Below are positions 22,685-33,496 of a stretch of 64,000 bases of DNA, in pieces. The DNA is from Gnetum montanum (Eukaryota; Streptophyta; Gnetopsida; Gnetales; Gnetaceae). A program made the position numbers and the translations under genes. Under the pieces are notes generated by a model. It ran no database searches. It had not been told where the DNA came from and worked only from the letters and a program-made list of their open reading frames with translations. The stretch covers positions 62,950 to 126,949 of the forward strand of contig MNCI01030652.1 of NCBI GenBank assembly GCA_015680685.1. The letters run 5' to 3'. Every line of letters begins with the position of its first letter. Position 1 is the stretch's first letter.

Positions 22685-23644
22685 TAAAGGACATTATAAG
22701 TTAGGCAATGAGAAGAGGTAAAACTTGACAACATCCAATGAATGCTCTCATCAACTACAAAATGTTTATATATAGGTGTACAACCTCATAATTGATTTTT
22801 TAAAAAGAAAAGAAAATTTAGTTTTTAGTGTAAAAAAAAAATTTTGATGTCCATCTTAGTACCCTTTACATTAGTTTCAACCTTCATCTCTAAACTTAAA
22901 AATGCAAAAGATATGGTAGGAATAAAATATTGTGATGAAATAGTAACCTTCCTAGAAAAAATAGATTCAATTAATTCCATACCTATACCATTGCTTTATG
23001 GCTTTAGGAAAACATTGTATTGAGACTTATTACCATTGGCCCTAGTTTGCTTACCAAGATTATGTATGATCTTTGAGTTAACATTATTACTTTTGAATAA
23101 GGATAAACTTATCATATCAACACTTGTAAAGGTAAAAATATTTTTGTCTCTTATGAGACTCCTTTTTCTCTATTAAAAATGGTCATTTATTAAACCCCAA
23201 ATTCAAAACCCAAAAACCTCAATTATGTAAATCTTCAAAGATGCAAATCATAAGAAAATAAACTACCAGAATTATTGAGTTTTCATCGTTCCCAAGCTTG
23301 TCTATAAGTCTTTTCATTTTAGACTGGAGAAGCTGACTGCTCATCCCACTAACCCTACTCTCTTTTAGAATGTCTAGGCCCAAGCTCAAACTCAAATATT
23401 ACCATTTGAAAAAACCACACAGTACTCCAAACGACTACCTTATAACATAGAAAATAGAATCCGCAACTTAAATCTCGCTGCAAGTAACAAGGTTTCTCTT
23501 ATATCAAAAGATTGGAGATGATAATAAAACAGAAAGATGCTAAGGGTTCATGAAAGAAAACACACGAGTTTTGATACAGTCAGCCGTTTTCACATGGCAT
23601 CAGTCTTGATACGGTGCATATTTACATGGATGATGGATGAAAAT
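22685..23644. other. No gene seen; 3' flank of the DUF761-like gene
   Basis: AT-rich non-coding sequence. It should contain the 3' UTR of the minus-strand gene ending at 23645. No AATAAA in that sense lies close to the stop; the nearest seen is near 23184-23190. Confidence 0.5.
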
Positions 23645-24247
23645 TCAAAAGATGGAACCTCTCTCTAGGGTTTTCCTCTGTGTCATGGCCTGGAGACTCT
23701 CCCTCCTCCTCTGGCTCTTGGATCTCTGTATGAAATCCTCTGCATACTCCCACAGCTCAGCCCCTGACATCATGGAAAACCTAGGTTGCAGCTTTGGAGT
23801 ATTAGTACTACTGCTGCTGTTCTTGGTGCCTTTAGTACTGCTGCTGCTGCTCTTGGTGCCTTTAGTGCTGCTGCTGCTGCTCTTGGCGCTTTTAGACGCT
23901 TTCTTTTTGGAAGGCTTGGAAGAAGAAGATTTGGATGATTGTCTAGGACAAGAACAATTGCAGGAAGAACAGAATTTCTGTGATTGCAGAATAGAAGGAG
24001 AAGAAGAAGATACACCGACAGAATGGGAGGAAGAATGAGCAAGAAGAGGCTGGTTTTTGCTGTTGTGAAAAGAGATAAGCCAGAGAACGCCGCAGGCCAG
24101 TAACACGAGAAATCCATAGAACAGATCCTCCAGCAGCATGAGTAAAACAAATGGAAAGTTTCTGAAAAACTTCGCTGCCTTCTTCTGATCCTCGTGCATC
24201 TCCATTGGCGTTGTCAACTCATCATCTGCAGCTGCAGCCTCTGCCAT
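23645..24247 (-). CDS. Membrane-anchored DUF761-like protein
   Basis: Intact single-exon frame of 200 residues, the only complete non-transposon gene supported here. Residues 1-30 are acidic then basic. Residues 31-60 are a long hydrophobic segment (FPFVLLMLLE to LWLISF), probably a membrane anchor. Residues 93-100 hold four cysteines (CSSCNCSC). Residues 104-150 are Ser/Lys-rich, with three 10-residue repeats of the KSSSSSTKGT type at 122-151. Residues 161-180 (SGAELWEYAEDFIQRSKSQR), with RRESL after them, resemble the short C-terminal motif of DUF761 (cotton-fibre-like) plant proteins, in which a leucine, a FI-x-R core and basic residues recur. Such proteins often pair an N-terminal membrane segment with this tail; their biochemical role is not established. 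The start has a TATA box 52 bases upstream and no competing upstream ATG in frame. Base composition is richer in GC than the flanks. Confidence 0.8.
   Translation of the reverse strand: MAEAAAADDELTTPMEMHEDQKKAAKFFRNFPFVLLMLLEDLFYGFLVLLACGVLWLISFHNSKNQPLLAHSSSHSVGVSSSSPSILQSQKFCSSCNCSCPRQSSKSSSSKPSKKKASKSAKSSSSSTKGTKSSSSSTKGTKNSSSSTNTPKLQPRFSMMSGAELWEYAEDFIQRSKSQRRRESLQAMTQRKTLERGSIF
23795..23884 (-). repeat. Three 30-bp in-frame tandem repeats in the DUF761-like gene
   Basis: Each 30-bp unit encodes one Ser-rich decapeptide ending in Thr-Lys-Gly-Thr or a variant; the third has diverged. The serine runs come from AGC/AGT triplets, so this is a likely site of length variation by slippage. Confidence 0.85.
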
Positions 24248-24298
24248 TTGAGAATGTAATCACCAGAGCACACTAGCAGATCTTTCTCTGATTCTGCA

Positions 24299-24308
24299 TA
24301 TATTTATA
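24299..24308 (-). promoter_or_regulatory. TATA box of the DUF761-like gene
   Basis: TATAAATATA on the minus strand, ending 52 bases before the ATG at 24247. This places the transcription start about 20-25 bases before the ATG if the usual ~30-base spacing holds. The 5' UTR would be very short. Confidence 0.6.
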
Positions 24309-24599
24309 CATTGAATGTAATAACGTTTCAGTTTGTTTTGTCTTCCAGATATTTCGGCCAGAGCCCATGGCGTGAGGCGTACTCCTTATGAATTTTGAGC
24401 ACATTCTATCAAATTTTTGTCTCACTTTGTTCTTTTGTTTTTTCATATCAGATCTTTATCTCGCTTTGTTTTTATCTTTTCAAATCTAATGACGCATCCT
24501 GCGCTATCCTGGAAATTTAGAAAATTTACAGATGACTAAGGATGACGTGGTTGCCGTGGGTTTTTTATTGGAGGCAGGGCAGGTACAATTTGGACCAGA

Positions 24600-25170
24600 C
24601 AGTTGATCTTTGTTTTGGCCCAAAGGCCAACATGTCTCGCGATGGGGAGGGGAGTGTATTTCGTCACCCACCGGATCAAAGCACAATGTCAGATCCACCA
24701 AGGAAAAAAGATGTTAAAAAACACGATGGAAATGCCATGCAATGGAGAAAAAGTGATTGAAAAAATGAATCAATTTGAAATTTTTAATTTAAAAATTATA
24801 AAAAATTCTCAGCCAAATAATAGATATATATTATAAATATATAGCTAAACTAGTTATAATGAATATTCTTACATCTATATTTCCATTTTTTATTTTGTTT
24901 TGGGAAGAAGCCAACACGTCTCCCGAGATCAGGAGGGGGGAGTGTACTTTGTCACCCTCCACATCAAGCACCATGTCAGATCCACCAAGGAAAAAAATGA
25001 GATGTTAAAAAACCTGATGGAAAGGCCATGCAATGAAAAAAACGTGGTTGAAAAAATAAATCAATTTAAATTTTTTTAATTTAAAAAATATAAAAAATTC
25101 TCTCAACCAAATAACAGCAACAGCAGTATATATTAGAAATATATAGCTAAAATAATAGTATTATTTGTTT
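24600..25170. repeat. Diverged tandem duplication of ~270 bp
   Basis: Copy 1 (about 24600-24860) and copy 2 (about 24900-25160) match along their length. Both contain 'gtcagatccaccaaggaaaa', 'gatgttaaaaaac', 'ggccatgcaatg' or a close variant, 'aatcaattt' and an end 'aaatatatagctaaa'. They lie 350-920 bases upstream of the DUF761-like gene. Neither copy has coding content. Confidence 0.8.
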
Positions 25171-25844
25171 TTGTTTTTTTCCTTTTCATAAGGAAGAAGA
25201 GCGCATGGTTGTTTAGAAAGGGAATTTTAATAGTAAAAAACCAAAAAAACAAATCTAGAAAACATAAAAATACAAAACTGCGTGGATTGTCAACCACGCA
25301 ATTGCGTAAACAATATGCACTTAGATTACGCGCTGTTTGCTTGTCGTTTGAACATGGAATAGGTCCACCAAAAACAGTCTGACTATTGAAGAGGAAATAC
25401 CAGGAAAAGTATGACCTTATCCTACTGCAAAGGAAATGCCCAAGAAATTTCAAATTGCTGTGATAGAGATAGCATTCTTCCTGTTGCAAAGAAGGGCCAA
25501 AAGTCCTAATCTAGAGTTCTCCAATTTTGAACCATGGGGACATCTATGACCATTGCATTTCAAGCCATATTATGCTGAAACCATTTCAAGATTCTCATCT
25601 GCACAATCCAACCTTTTGATACATTGATGTTTGTGCAAGAATGTCATCTTGTCTAGCTTGTTTAAAAAAGTCTGAAAATCATTTGTCTTTTTACTATACT
25701 ACACCACTTGTTGATTTTAAAGGGTATGCCAAAATTTTTTTAATGATATTCTTAAAACCTATAGTGTGCATATTTCTATTATCTAAATGGGTCTACAAAT
25801 TTAATAAAATTTCAGTTTTAATTTATATTTTTAGTATTCCTTTT
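25171..25844. other. No gene seen; short hairpin at 25279-25300
   Basis: Non-coding. The only structure noted is an inverted repeat with arms TGCGTGG and CCACGCA, whose inner TTG/CAA also pair. Open frames on both strands look random in composition. Confidence 0.5.
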
Positions 25845-26018
25845 TCTCCTTCAAGTATTGAAATTGAAATTTTATTAGACTCATAGATCCTTTCCACTTA
25901 TTAGACAATAGAAATGTACATGCTATGAGTTTTGAAAACATCGTTAAGAAAATTACCAAGTGTTCTTGCCAACATTTGGAACAAATCAACCAAATTTACA
26001 ACAATAATATCCCACCTA
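25845..26018 (-). pseudogene. LINE (family 2) 3' end, detached by later insertions
   Basis: Minus-strand sequence that continues the LINE at 47352-48610 and matches the plus-strand copy at 14630-14800. Shared words are 'ttggtaattttctt', 'ttttcaaaact' and 'tttcaatttcaat'. It was separated from the rest by the RTE and then by E2. Bases 26006-26018 are the left target duplication of the RTE. Confidence 0.75.
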
Positions 26019-27376
26019 AGGTAACACGAGAAAAAGGACTAAATGCATAAAGTGGTGGAATTTGAAGAAAGATAACATTAGCTTATTCATAGAACAATTG
26101 CTTCACGAAGGCAATTGGAATTGGGATTGCTTTGCAAATTTAATTTGGGGCAAAATGGAAAGTTGCATTCAAGAAATTAGAAAGAACATTTGAGTGAAAC
26201 AAAAGGCAAAAAATACATCCCAAAGGAGACATGGTGGTGCAGTGATGAAGTGCAACATGCTATCCAAAATAAGAAAAAATGCTTTAAGGAAAGGCAGCAA
26301 AGTGGTTACCAAGAAAATAGGCTAATATACAAAAGGGCAAAGGATGAGGCAATCATAACAATAGCCAAAGCCAAACATAAGGCCTTGGATAGCTTTTATG
26401 AGAAACTAAGACCAAAGGAAGGAGAAAAATCTATTTATAAATTGGCAAAGTTTAGAAACAAGAAATGTAAGAACATCAATCATGTCAAATATATCAAGGA
26501 AGTAGACGAAAGAATTTTGATAAAATCATTTTTAAAAATTATTAAATAAAGAATTTCCTGAAAGAAGGCATCCAAGAAGAAGAACTAAATTTTGGTTTGG
26601 TTAATTAACTTTCACTTTGTAAGGGGATAAAACTCAAGGAAATATTACTTCTAAAATGAAGAAGATGAGACATGCTCTAGAATCAAAAGGTTTAAAAATT
26701 AGCAAAAGTAAAATAGAATATATGGAATGCAATTTTAAAATCATAAACAATGGTGAAATAGAAATGATAATTAAATGCAGAAAAAAACCTTACTACAAAT
26801 AGTTTTGCTACCTTGAATCAATCCTCTAATCATATGATGAAATTGATAAAGATATAAGAAATAGAATTGAGAAAAGATGATCAAAATGAAGACAGGCTAG
26901 TGGTGTCCGATGTGATAAAAGAATACGAATAAAATTGAAGGGGAAATTTTACAATACATTATTCAAGCATGTCATCTTATATGGTGCTAAATGTTATGCA
27001 ATACATAAGATGCATGAACAACAAATCAATATGCTAGAAATGTAAATGATTTAATAGATATTGAATGTTACTAGAAGAGATAAACTATATCATACAGACA
27101 TTAGAAGAAGACTTGGAGTTTCTTCTATTTCAGATAAGTTATAAGAGTATCGGTTTATATGGTTTGGACATGTGCAAAAACAAGATCAAACAATATATCA
27201 CTATTCTAGGAAAGCCACCAAAAGGAAGACCAAAGAAGACATGGAAAAAAACAATGCAATATGATTTGAAGAAACTACAAATAAACAAAGATCTAGCTCT
27301 TCATACAAGCAAATGGTGAAAAAGAACTCATGTAGCCAACCCCATTTTGTTGGGCAAGGCTAGGATGATGATGACG
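26019..27376 (+). pseudogene. RTE-type LINE, truncated and internally deleted
   Basis: The first part (26190-26549) reads ETWWCSDEVQHAIQNKKKCF, YKRAKDEAIITIAKAKHKAL and EGEKSIYKLAKFRNKK, the segment before the RT domain of plant RTE elements. The second part (26640-27370) holds the thumb and C-terminal end: ALESKGLKISKSKIEYMECNF, KLKGKFYNTLFKHVILYGAKC, FIWFGHVQK and a KGRPKKTW-type motif. Nearly the whole catalytic RT core is missing between them. The 3' end has a GATGATGATGACG tail. Flanking duplications AATATCCCACCTA (26006-26018) and AATATACCACC plus TA (27377-27387, continued at 47352 beyond E2) agree at 12 of 13 positions. Confidence 0.8.
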
Positions 27377-27387
27377 AATATACCACC

Positions 27388-28268
27388 TGATGAGCGGTGG
27401 CATATCCCAACACTCCACCATACAAGTCATGGGTGTTTGTGCACGATCAGATCAAAACCCATGGATGGACAATGTAATTATGCTAAGAGTTGATGTTAAG
27501 TTTGTAATCATTTTCTTCCCACTTTGAGTTAGTGAAAGTTCAACTGTATGGTTTAACTCTCAGTTAAATACATGATAGGTTGATGTTGTAAGGCTCTTAA
27601 TACTTCTAATCATAAACATAGTTAAAATGAGATTAAAATCCAACTTTAGTTAACTATGAAAGCACAAATCTATCTTAGCCTAGAGTGATGGACATTCGAT
27701 CCTGGTCTACCATACATGCTTTGGACTCATGTAATTTTCATTAGGATTACTAAGGGGAATTACTATTAAGTGAATTAAGTAATGCCACTACTCAGTTATC
27801 AAATAACTATAGTTAGTGCTCAGAACCAGTTATATTCATTCTACTTAACTAGTGAACATGGAAAGTAAAGTGCTTGAAACGTAAATGATTAACTAGGAAA
27901 GCAAGAAAATTATTCTAAATAAAGCATAAAGAAAACTAAAGAATGCTGAAATGATGAGATATCACTTTGATCTTTATTGCCACACATAAACTATGTCCAA
28001 CTACAAGTTACTTGAATAAAGATGTCGATCAACTTCTTGACATCACACTGTAGGCATACACACTATCACTAAGAATACAAAATGAAATTGCAAGAATCTA
28101 GCTAAGGGTTGGATTCAAAAGTTGTCATTTGTATGCCAAAGTGCTAGTATTTATAGGATTTCATAGATCCTAAGACATCACATCAACGATGATGTAGGAT
28201 GAGCTACAATATCGTAGCTACGATATCATTGATACAATATTGCATCACCACAAAAATTCATTTTCTCA
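27388..28268 (-). repeat. 3' LTR of E2
   Basis: TGATGAG at 27388 to TTTTCTCA at 28268. U3 contains an 18-bp perfect palindrome on ATATCGTAG/CTACGATAT (28210-28227). The TATA box (CCTATAAATAC, minus) is at 28157-28147. It aligns along its length with the 5' LTR at 46481-47346. Confidence 0.9.
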
Positions 28269-28284
28269 TACCCCCATGATTGAC
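28269..28284 (-). other. Polypurine tract of E2
   Basis: ATCATGGGGGTA on the minus strand directly before the 3' LTR, the same motif as in E1, E3 and E5. Confidence 0.8.
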
Positions 28285-28471
28285 TAGAAACTTGTCCTCG
28301 AGTTAAAACAAAATGAGGATAGAGTTCCTTACAAAATTGGAAGGTAGACTTAACTTGACATGACTAATATTTACATGACTTTGTGAATGCCACATTAGTG
28401 TGTTTACAAAATGACATAGTAAACATGACAAAATAAAATAAGACAAAAATCTGAAGTAGCACGATGTAGCC

Positions 28472-31259
28472 TTAAGTTCCTGGTATTGAAGGCTCTTCCA
28501 TCAGCTTCTTCCCTTTGTCATCAAGCTTCTGAAATTGATAACAGTTTAGGAACACCTCAAGTTTTTCCTCCTTTGTCCTTAGATCATGTACTGTCCATGT
28601 TGATTCTATGATGTTGGATGAAATTGGTACCTTCCATGGGCATTGTAGTTGTGGGAACATCTAATTAGCTTTGACATACAACGCTATGAATTTTCCATCT
28701 TTCTTCCTCAAAAGCTTTGGCTACCTTTTGAGTTCCTGGTAGTTAGACATTCAACATGCCATGCTTGCTACAACATATTTTTAGCCTTGGTAGCTAGCCT
28801 TGATAATTTTGAGCTTAGAGTTTTCCACATGTAATTTCTGCAATGCATATTTTGTGTGAGAAAACTATTTCTCGTACACTATGTACACTATTGCTACCTC
28901 CTACTCAAACTCATTCTAAGGCCATCTTGCTATTAACATGGCCAAGTTAGCATATCAAAGATTTTCTAACCCCATATTCTATGAGATCTTCTATCTACAT
29001 ATCCTTATTTTTACCTCAGCCTAGTGGACATGGGATAAACTATCCAAGATGGGCTACCAATCTGGAGTGTAAGCTGTGATGGATTTGATCTTGGCTTTTT
29101 CCACCTAGATTTCTTTCTCATTTATTTTCTTGTACATGCCTACTTAGTCTCTAAAATTCTCATTGAGCTTCTCATGTCTTTTGGCCTCATTCTACCATGC
29201 ACTTATCTCAATAGTTGATTTTTGTCTAATTACACAGACTTCTTCCATTAACAAGGTCTTATTTTCTTGAGCCAACTTGATGATGTCCTAGTTGGAATGA
29301 ATGAGTTGTTCTCGCAATTCATGGATGCTTTCTTTGAGAACATTCTTTTGCTTTTTCATATCAATCACCCAGGTGTTATTTATAGTGAGCTTCTTGTTCT
29401 CCTCTTCTAGGGTTGTGAGGGCCTTGACATGTGCATATGTCTAAGCTTTGGCTACTAAGGCATTCCACATTGCCTTCTCTTTTTCCTTTTCTACATTTAT
29501 ATTGTGGGCAATTAATTGCCTCACCTGATCAGTTCTAAATTGTTGAAGCTAGTATAAGATAACAAATCATGCAAGATTTCTTACTTCTACTCTAAGAGCT
29601 ACTAATTCATCTTGTAATCTTTGCACATCGTTCTTAGCATATTCTACTCTCATCTTTGCCATTACCAGCTTCTCTTTCATGGCTATAAGATTAGACTATA
29701 TTGTAGTGATATCATTGGAAATATCAAATTGATTTTGCATGACTTGACCGAGCTACAATAGTTTATGTAAAATATCTTCATGCTCAGTAGGATTCATTGA
29801 GATACTAACTAGCATTTAAGCATCTCTTGCTCCAAAAGTATTAGCTAGTGGCACAATAGGGGCATTGAATGATTCCTTGATATGATCAGTGATTACTTCT
29901 ATGGCTCCTCTTGGTGCTACATAACCACCACTGTAGCACCTTCATCAATTTCTAACATTACTTTGAATGATGTAGCATTTCTCAAAATTTTTTCTGCCTA
30001 ATCATCCTCTCCTTCTACATGTATTTACACTTGCGCACTTGCAAGGTCTGTTGAAACCATGGACCTGACAAAGCTTTCTCTTACTCTAGAAATATTGGAG
30101 CCTTTCATTGCTACCCACTTGATGGTATTTATAGTTTGCTGCAAATGGCTCATTCATGGCCTATAGTCCTATGGTCGTAGTGGTGGAACTTGTTGTTTCA
30201 GGCTATCTCTAGCAAGTGTTTGACTAATGGGTCTTGCTTATTATTGCTGCCCGATAGCTAGAATGTTACCAGCAGGGGTTGATCCTAAAGCTACATCAAT
30301 GCCTACTAGCTTCTCTAGTAGGGCTTAATCTTTCTTTAATGGCACTAGCTTGGACATTTTTGCATAGGAAGCGTTCTAGGCCTTCCATGGAACATCATTA
30401 ATATAGCCCAAGATCCCTACTTGTTTACAATCTTTCTTATGAGGCAAGGGAACAGCAGTGTTGGCTTCCATGCCTTCTTCTCCTCAAACTGACTTTGAAT
30501 CTCCATGAAGATTAAATGTGCAATGATGGCATTAAACTTACCCATCAATATCACACTTTCCCTAGCTGCATATGTTTAGATTTTGTTGATCCTTTTTATT
30601 GGAAACAAGTGGTAAGTCCTAATCTTAAAGTAGATTTTCTCCTTAGCTATGAGCTCACTATAGTCTTTATCTTCTTTGCCATAGGTCCTTTGTGACCATA
30701 ATTTCTTTACATCTGTATCTAACTTTGTTAAAACCTATGCCACATTTTCTCCCTCATTAGTAATGTTCAAACCTTTGGTGATTGCATCTATTCAGTATGG
30801 CACTAAGACCCCTTCTATCTTTATGGTTGCATCATCTTGTTTATTTTTCCAAAATTGGTAAACCTCTCCTAGGTACCATTTTGTATTGGTAAATAATGTT
30901 GGCCATAATGGAGATGCTTGGAGTTACGTTCTTGTAGCTTCTAGGAAAAACTCCATAAATGGGCCAAAGTTGAGTTCCACAATGACTATGGACATGATAG
31001 AATTTTCTTAGATGACCTGCAGATAATTAGTAGACAGTGTGAGATGTTGTCCTAGTTTAGGTGCTAGTGGTGCTTTCAACTCTACTTGTGTCAGTTTTTC
31101 AATAGCTAAAGTTTGTTAATGAGTGTTGAACGATTCAGCCTTTTTCTCAACATGTTCAACTTGTGGTGTTTGCTCTTTTAGTTTGCCTCTTTCATGACCT
31201 CTTAGCCTTTTTCTTCCTGGCTATGAAGGTCCTTTAGCTACTAGTCTCTTTGGAGCCAT
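28472..31259 (-). pseudogene. Third ORF of E2 (PF20167-like domain plus long coiled coil)
   Basis: Starts at the ATG at 31259 (MAPKRLVAKGP) and ends near 28472 (EEPSIPGT then stop). The span is 929 and a third codons, so at least one frameshift exists, plus many TAG/TAA/TGA. A basic N-terminus (RKRLRGHERGK) is followed by VELNFGPFMEFF, TIKIEGVLVPYQ-like sequence and the block from YHLFPIKRIN to LLFPCLIRKI (about 30590-30440), which matches E1 and the PF20167 pattern. From about 29690 to 29000 the sequence is heptad-like: MKEKLVMAKMRVEYAKNDVQ, RLQDELVALRVEVRNLA, LTTLEEENKKLTINNTWV and ESIHELREQL. I infer a DNA- or protein-binding domain plus a coiled-coil oligomerisation arm. No envelope features were recognised. 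Confidence 0.65.
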
Positions 31260-31805
31260 CTACAATCATCCAAAAGTTAGAATTATCAAAGTGTTCAAAT
31301 TTGCTCTTTATGGTTCATGATCCTTCTTGTACTCTTGATTTTATCAAGTTCTTATCTTATCATGATTGTAGAGTTAGAAAACTTTTAAAAAGAAACCACT
31401 AAAGTGTTATACCTCTAATTATTATGACCTTCTACATTGATCATTTTCTCATTTATTATGTTCTTATTTGGTTGATATGATTAGTTGAAAGGATTAGTTA
31501 AGTTCTTAAGCTCAATTTTGGTTAGTTAGTTATAATATTATTATTATTCTCTTATATGTATCCTTTATAATGTCATCCAAGAATTAGGAATTTTGACTCA
31601 AATTTTCAAATGTACACACAACAATCCCCATCATGACTAAGGTGAACACTCTAAGATCAACAAGGTTCAAGAATTTCTCGCATCAAAGTTACAATGAGGA
31701 AGTTAGGGCATTGAGAAGTTAAGTAGCCAGAGCTCAGAAGAAAGACTTAAAAAATGCTCCTCTTGTTATGAAATGGTAAAATGAGAATTTTTCTAAATTC
31801 AATGT

Positions 31806-31885
31806 GTATATATACTATTTTTATGAGCACAACATCATAGATGCGACATCGCAAAGCATGTAACATCATAGCTATGACATCATTG
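31806..31885 (-). promoter_or_regulatory. Candidate internal U3-like promoter of E2
   Basis: A 24-bp near-palindrome at 31862-31885 matches the U3 palindrome of E2's own 3' LTR (28208-28231) at 20 of 24 positions; all four differences are transitions. A TATATATA box follows (about 31806-31815), 47 bases from the palindrome against about 51 in the LTR. The third ORF starts about 550 bases downstream. R-U5 does not follow. Confidence 0.5.
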
Positions 31886-33496
31886 TTGAAAAATTCAAAA
31901 AATTTGGCAATTTTCAATGTTAAAAATGAGTCAATTGGATGATTTAGAAGACATAGAGACTGTTTAAAGGATCATGGATCATAGATTATGCTTAGAATTC
32001 AAATATTTGATGCTCGAAAGGTTTAAGGAAGGAATCTCAAGTAATGAAAGTTTCTAGGGCTTGTATGAGATGGATTGAAGCTTCTTAATTGATGAATAGG
32101 TTATAAGACTTTGTGAGAAGTGTTCTTTGAGTGTTAACATGTTTGGAAGGCACAAGATGATGTGGAATTTCTTTTCAAGTATGAAATACAATAGTTATAC
32201 AAGTGGATCCTCCCCATAGCAGGCTTCAGCTCTTAGTGCCTTTGTATAACCACACCTAAAGTGTCTATATAGTTGAATGTAAGACATACCTATTTAGCAA
32301 AACACATATGTTAATATCACCAAATTGGAAAAATCACATTATATTATACAAAACCATAAAGTCACTTAATATACTAATGAGGCAAAATGGAATGTAAAAA
32401 GGATTGTAGAAATTGGGACATGATATGTCTTTCCATAAGCATAATGAACCCTTATGTGTAATATATGGTTGAAGTAATCATTAGTCATTCTATTCAAGAT
32501 TCAAACCAATTCCAAACCACTTTCTATTGACATCGCATTATTTCATCCCTAGGGCTAACAACCACAAGACTACCACTATTGCAAGAAGTATTATTCCTTG
32601 GCATGTTGTTTCAAGGAGTTTATTAATAACACACTTTTATTTTAAGATTTCTAAGAAGCCACCTACCTTTAGGAATGGACAACATGTCTTTTGAGTGGAA
32701 CCCTTAAAAATCTTATTTAGTGCTTTTATTGTATTTTTACTATTAACCTTACCAAAGAACTACCTTCAGGCATGGGTAACATCCCTTTCCAATGACATGG
32801 TAAGGCAGCATTTATTGTACTCTTCCATTTTTTGTTAGAACTCAAGAGAATAATATTATATTTATTAATAGGATATGACTTACAACAATAGTCCTAAAGG
32901 ATCCACAAATCCCCTTAATGTCACACCCTTTTCATTCCTACTTAGTTCTTCACTCTTCTATCCAGGCACAATGGTCACAAGTTTATTTTAGTTTTATTGT
33001 TAAAAGAATATCATTATGGCCATGACAAGAACCTCTTATTATTGGAAATGAGATGGATGATGTGGTCTCACTATATAAATAATCAGTTCCTTCATGATCT
33101 GATAATATAGGGAAATCTTCACCTTATTGGAACTACATCTTGCTTTATTCCTTACACTTTATTGGAAAAATCAACAAAAATATGGACAAGAAAAATGATG
33201 AAAATTATAGAAAAAATGAAAAAATAGAGAAGTAATTTGAAAAATATTAAAGAATATCAAATGATTAAAAAATGGAAAAGTATAAAAGAATGTAAAGATA
33301 TCAAAGAATATGAAAAAGTAATAAGAAAAGAAAAAGGTACAATTTATTGCCTAAGGATCATATAGGGCATTCCCATGACTTTCATTGGAAATGGTTAACT
33401 AGAAGATCAAATGGACTGAGCATGGTTTGATGAATTGGGTTGTATCCATAGGAGAATTGAGATGTTCATAATAAGTCTTAACCTATTACATATTTA
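31886..33496 (-). other. Spacer between integrase and third ORF of E2
   Basis: No gene seen. It contains diverged copies of the spacer block shared with E1, E3 and E4 (for example 'gatgttacccatgcctgaa' on the minus strand near 32780) and an A-rich tract near 33170-33330. Confidence 0.6.

Noticed and set aside
23637-24038. 133-codon plus-strand open frame over the intact gene
   Set aside because: Leucine runs come from reading the Ser-codon repeats in antisense; the minus-strand frame has membrane, repeat and tail domains plus a TATA box.
28472-31259. Envelope-like interpretation of the third ORF
   Set aside because: Its position matches the env-like ORF of some Athila elements, but no signal peptide, membrane span or fusion-type segment was found; the content is a PF20167-like block plus coiled coil.
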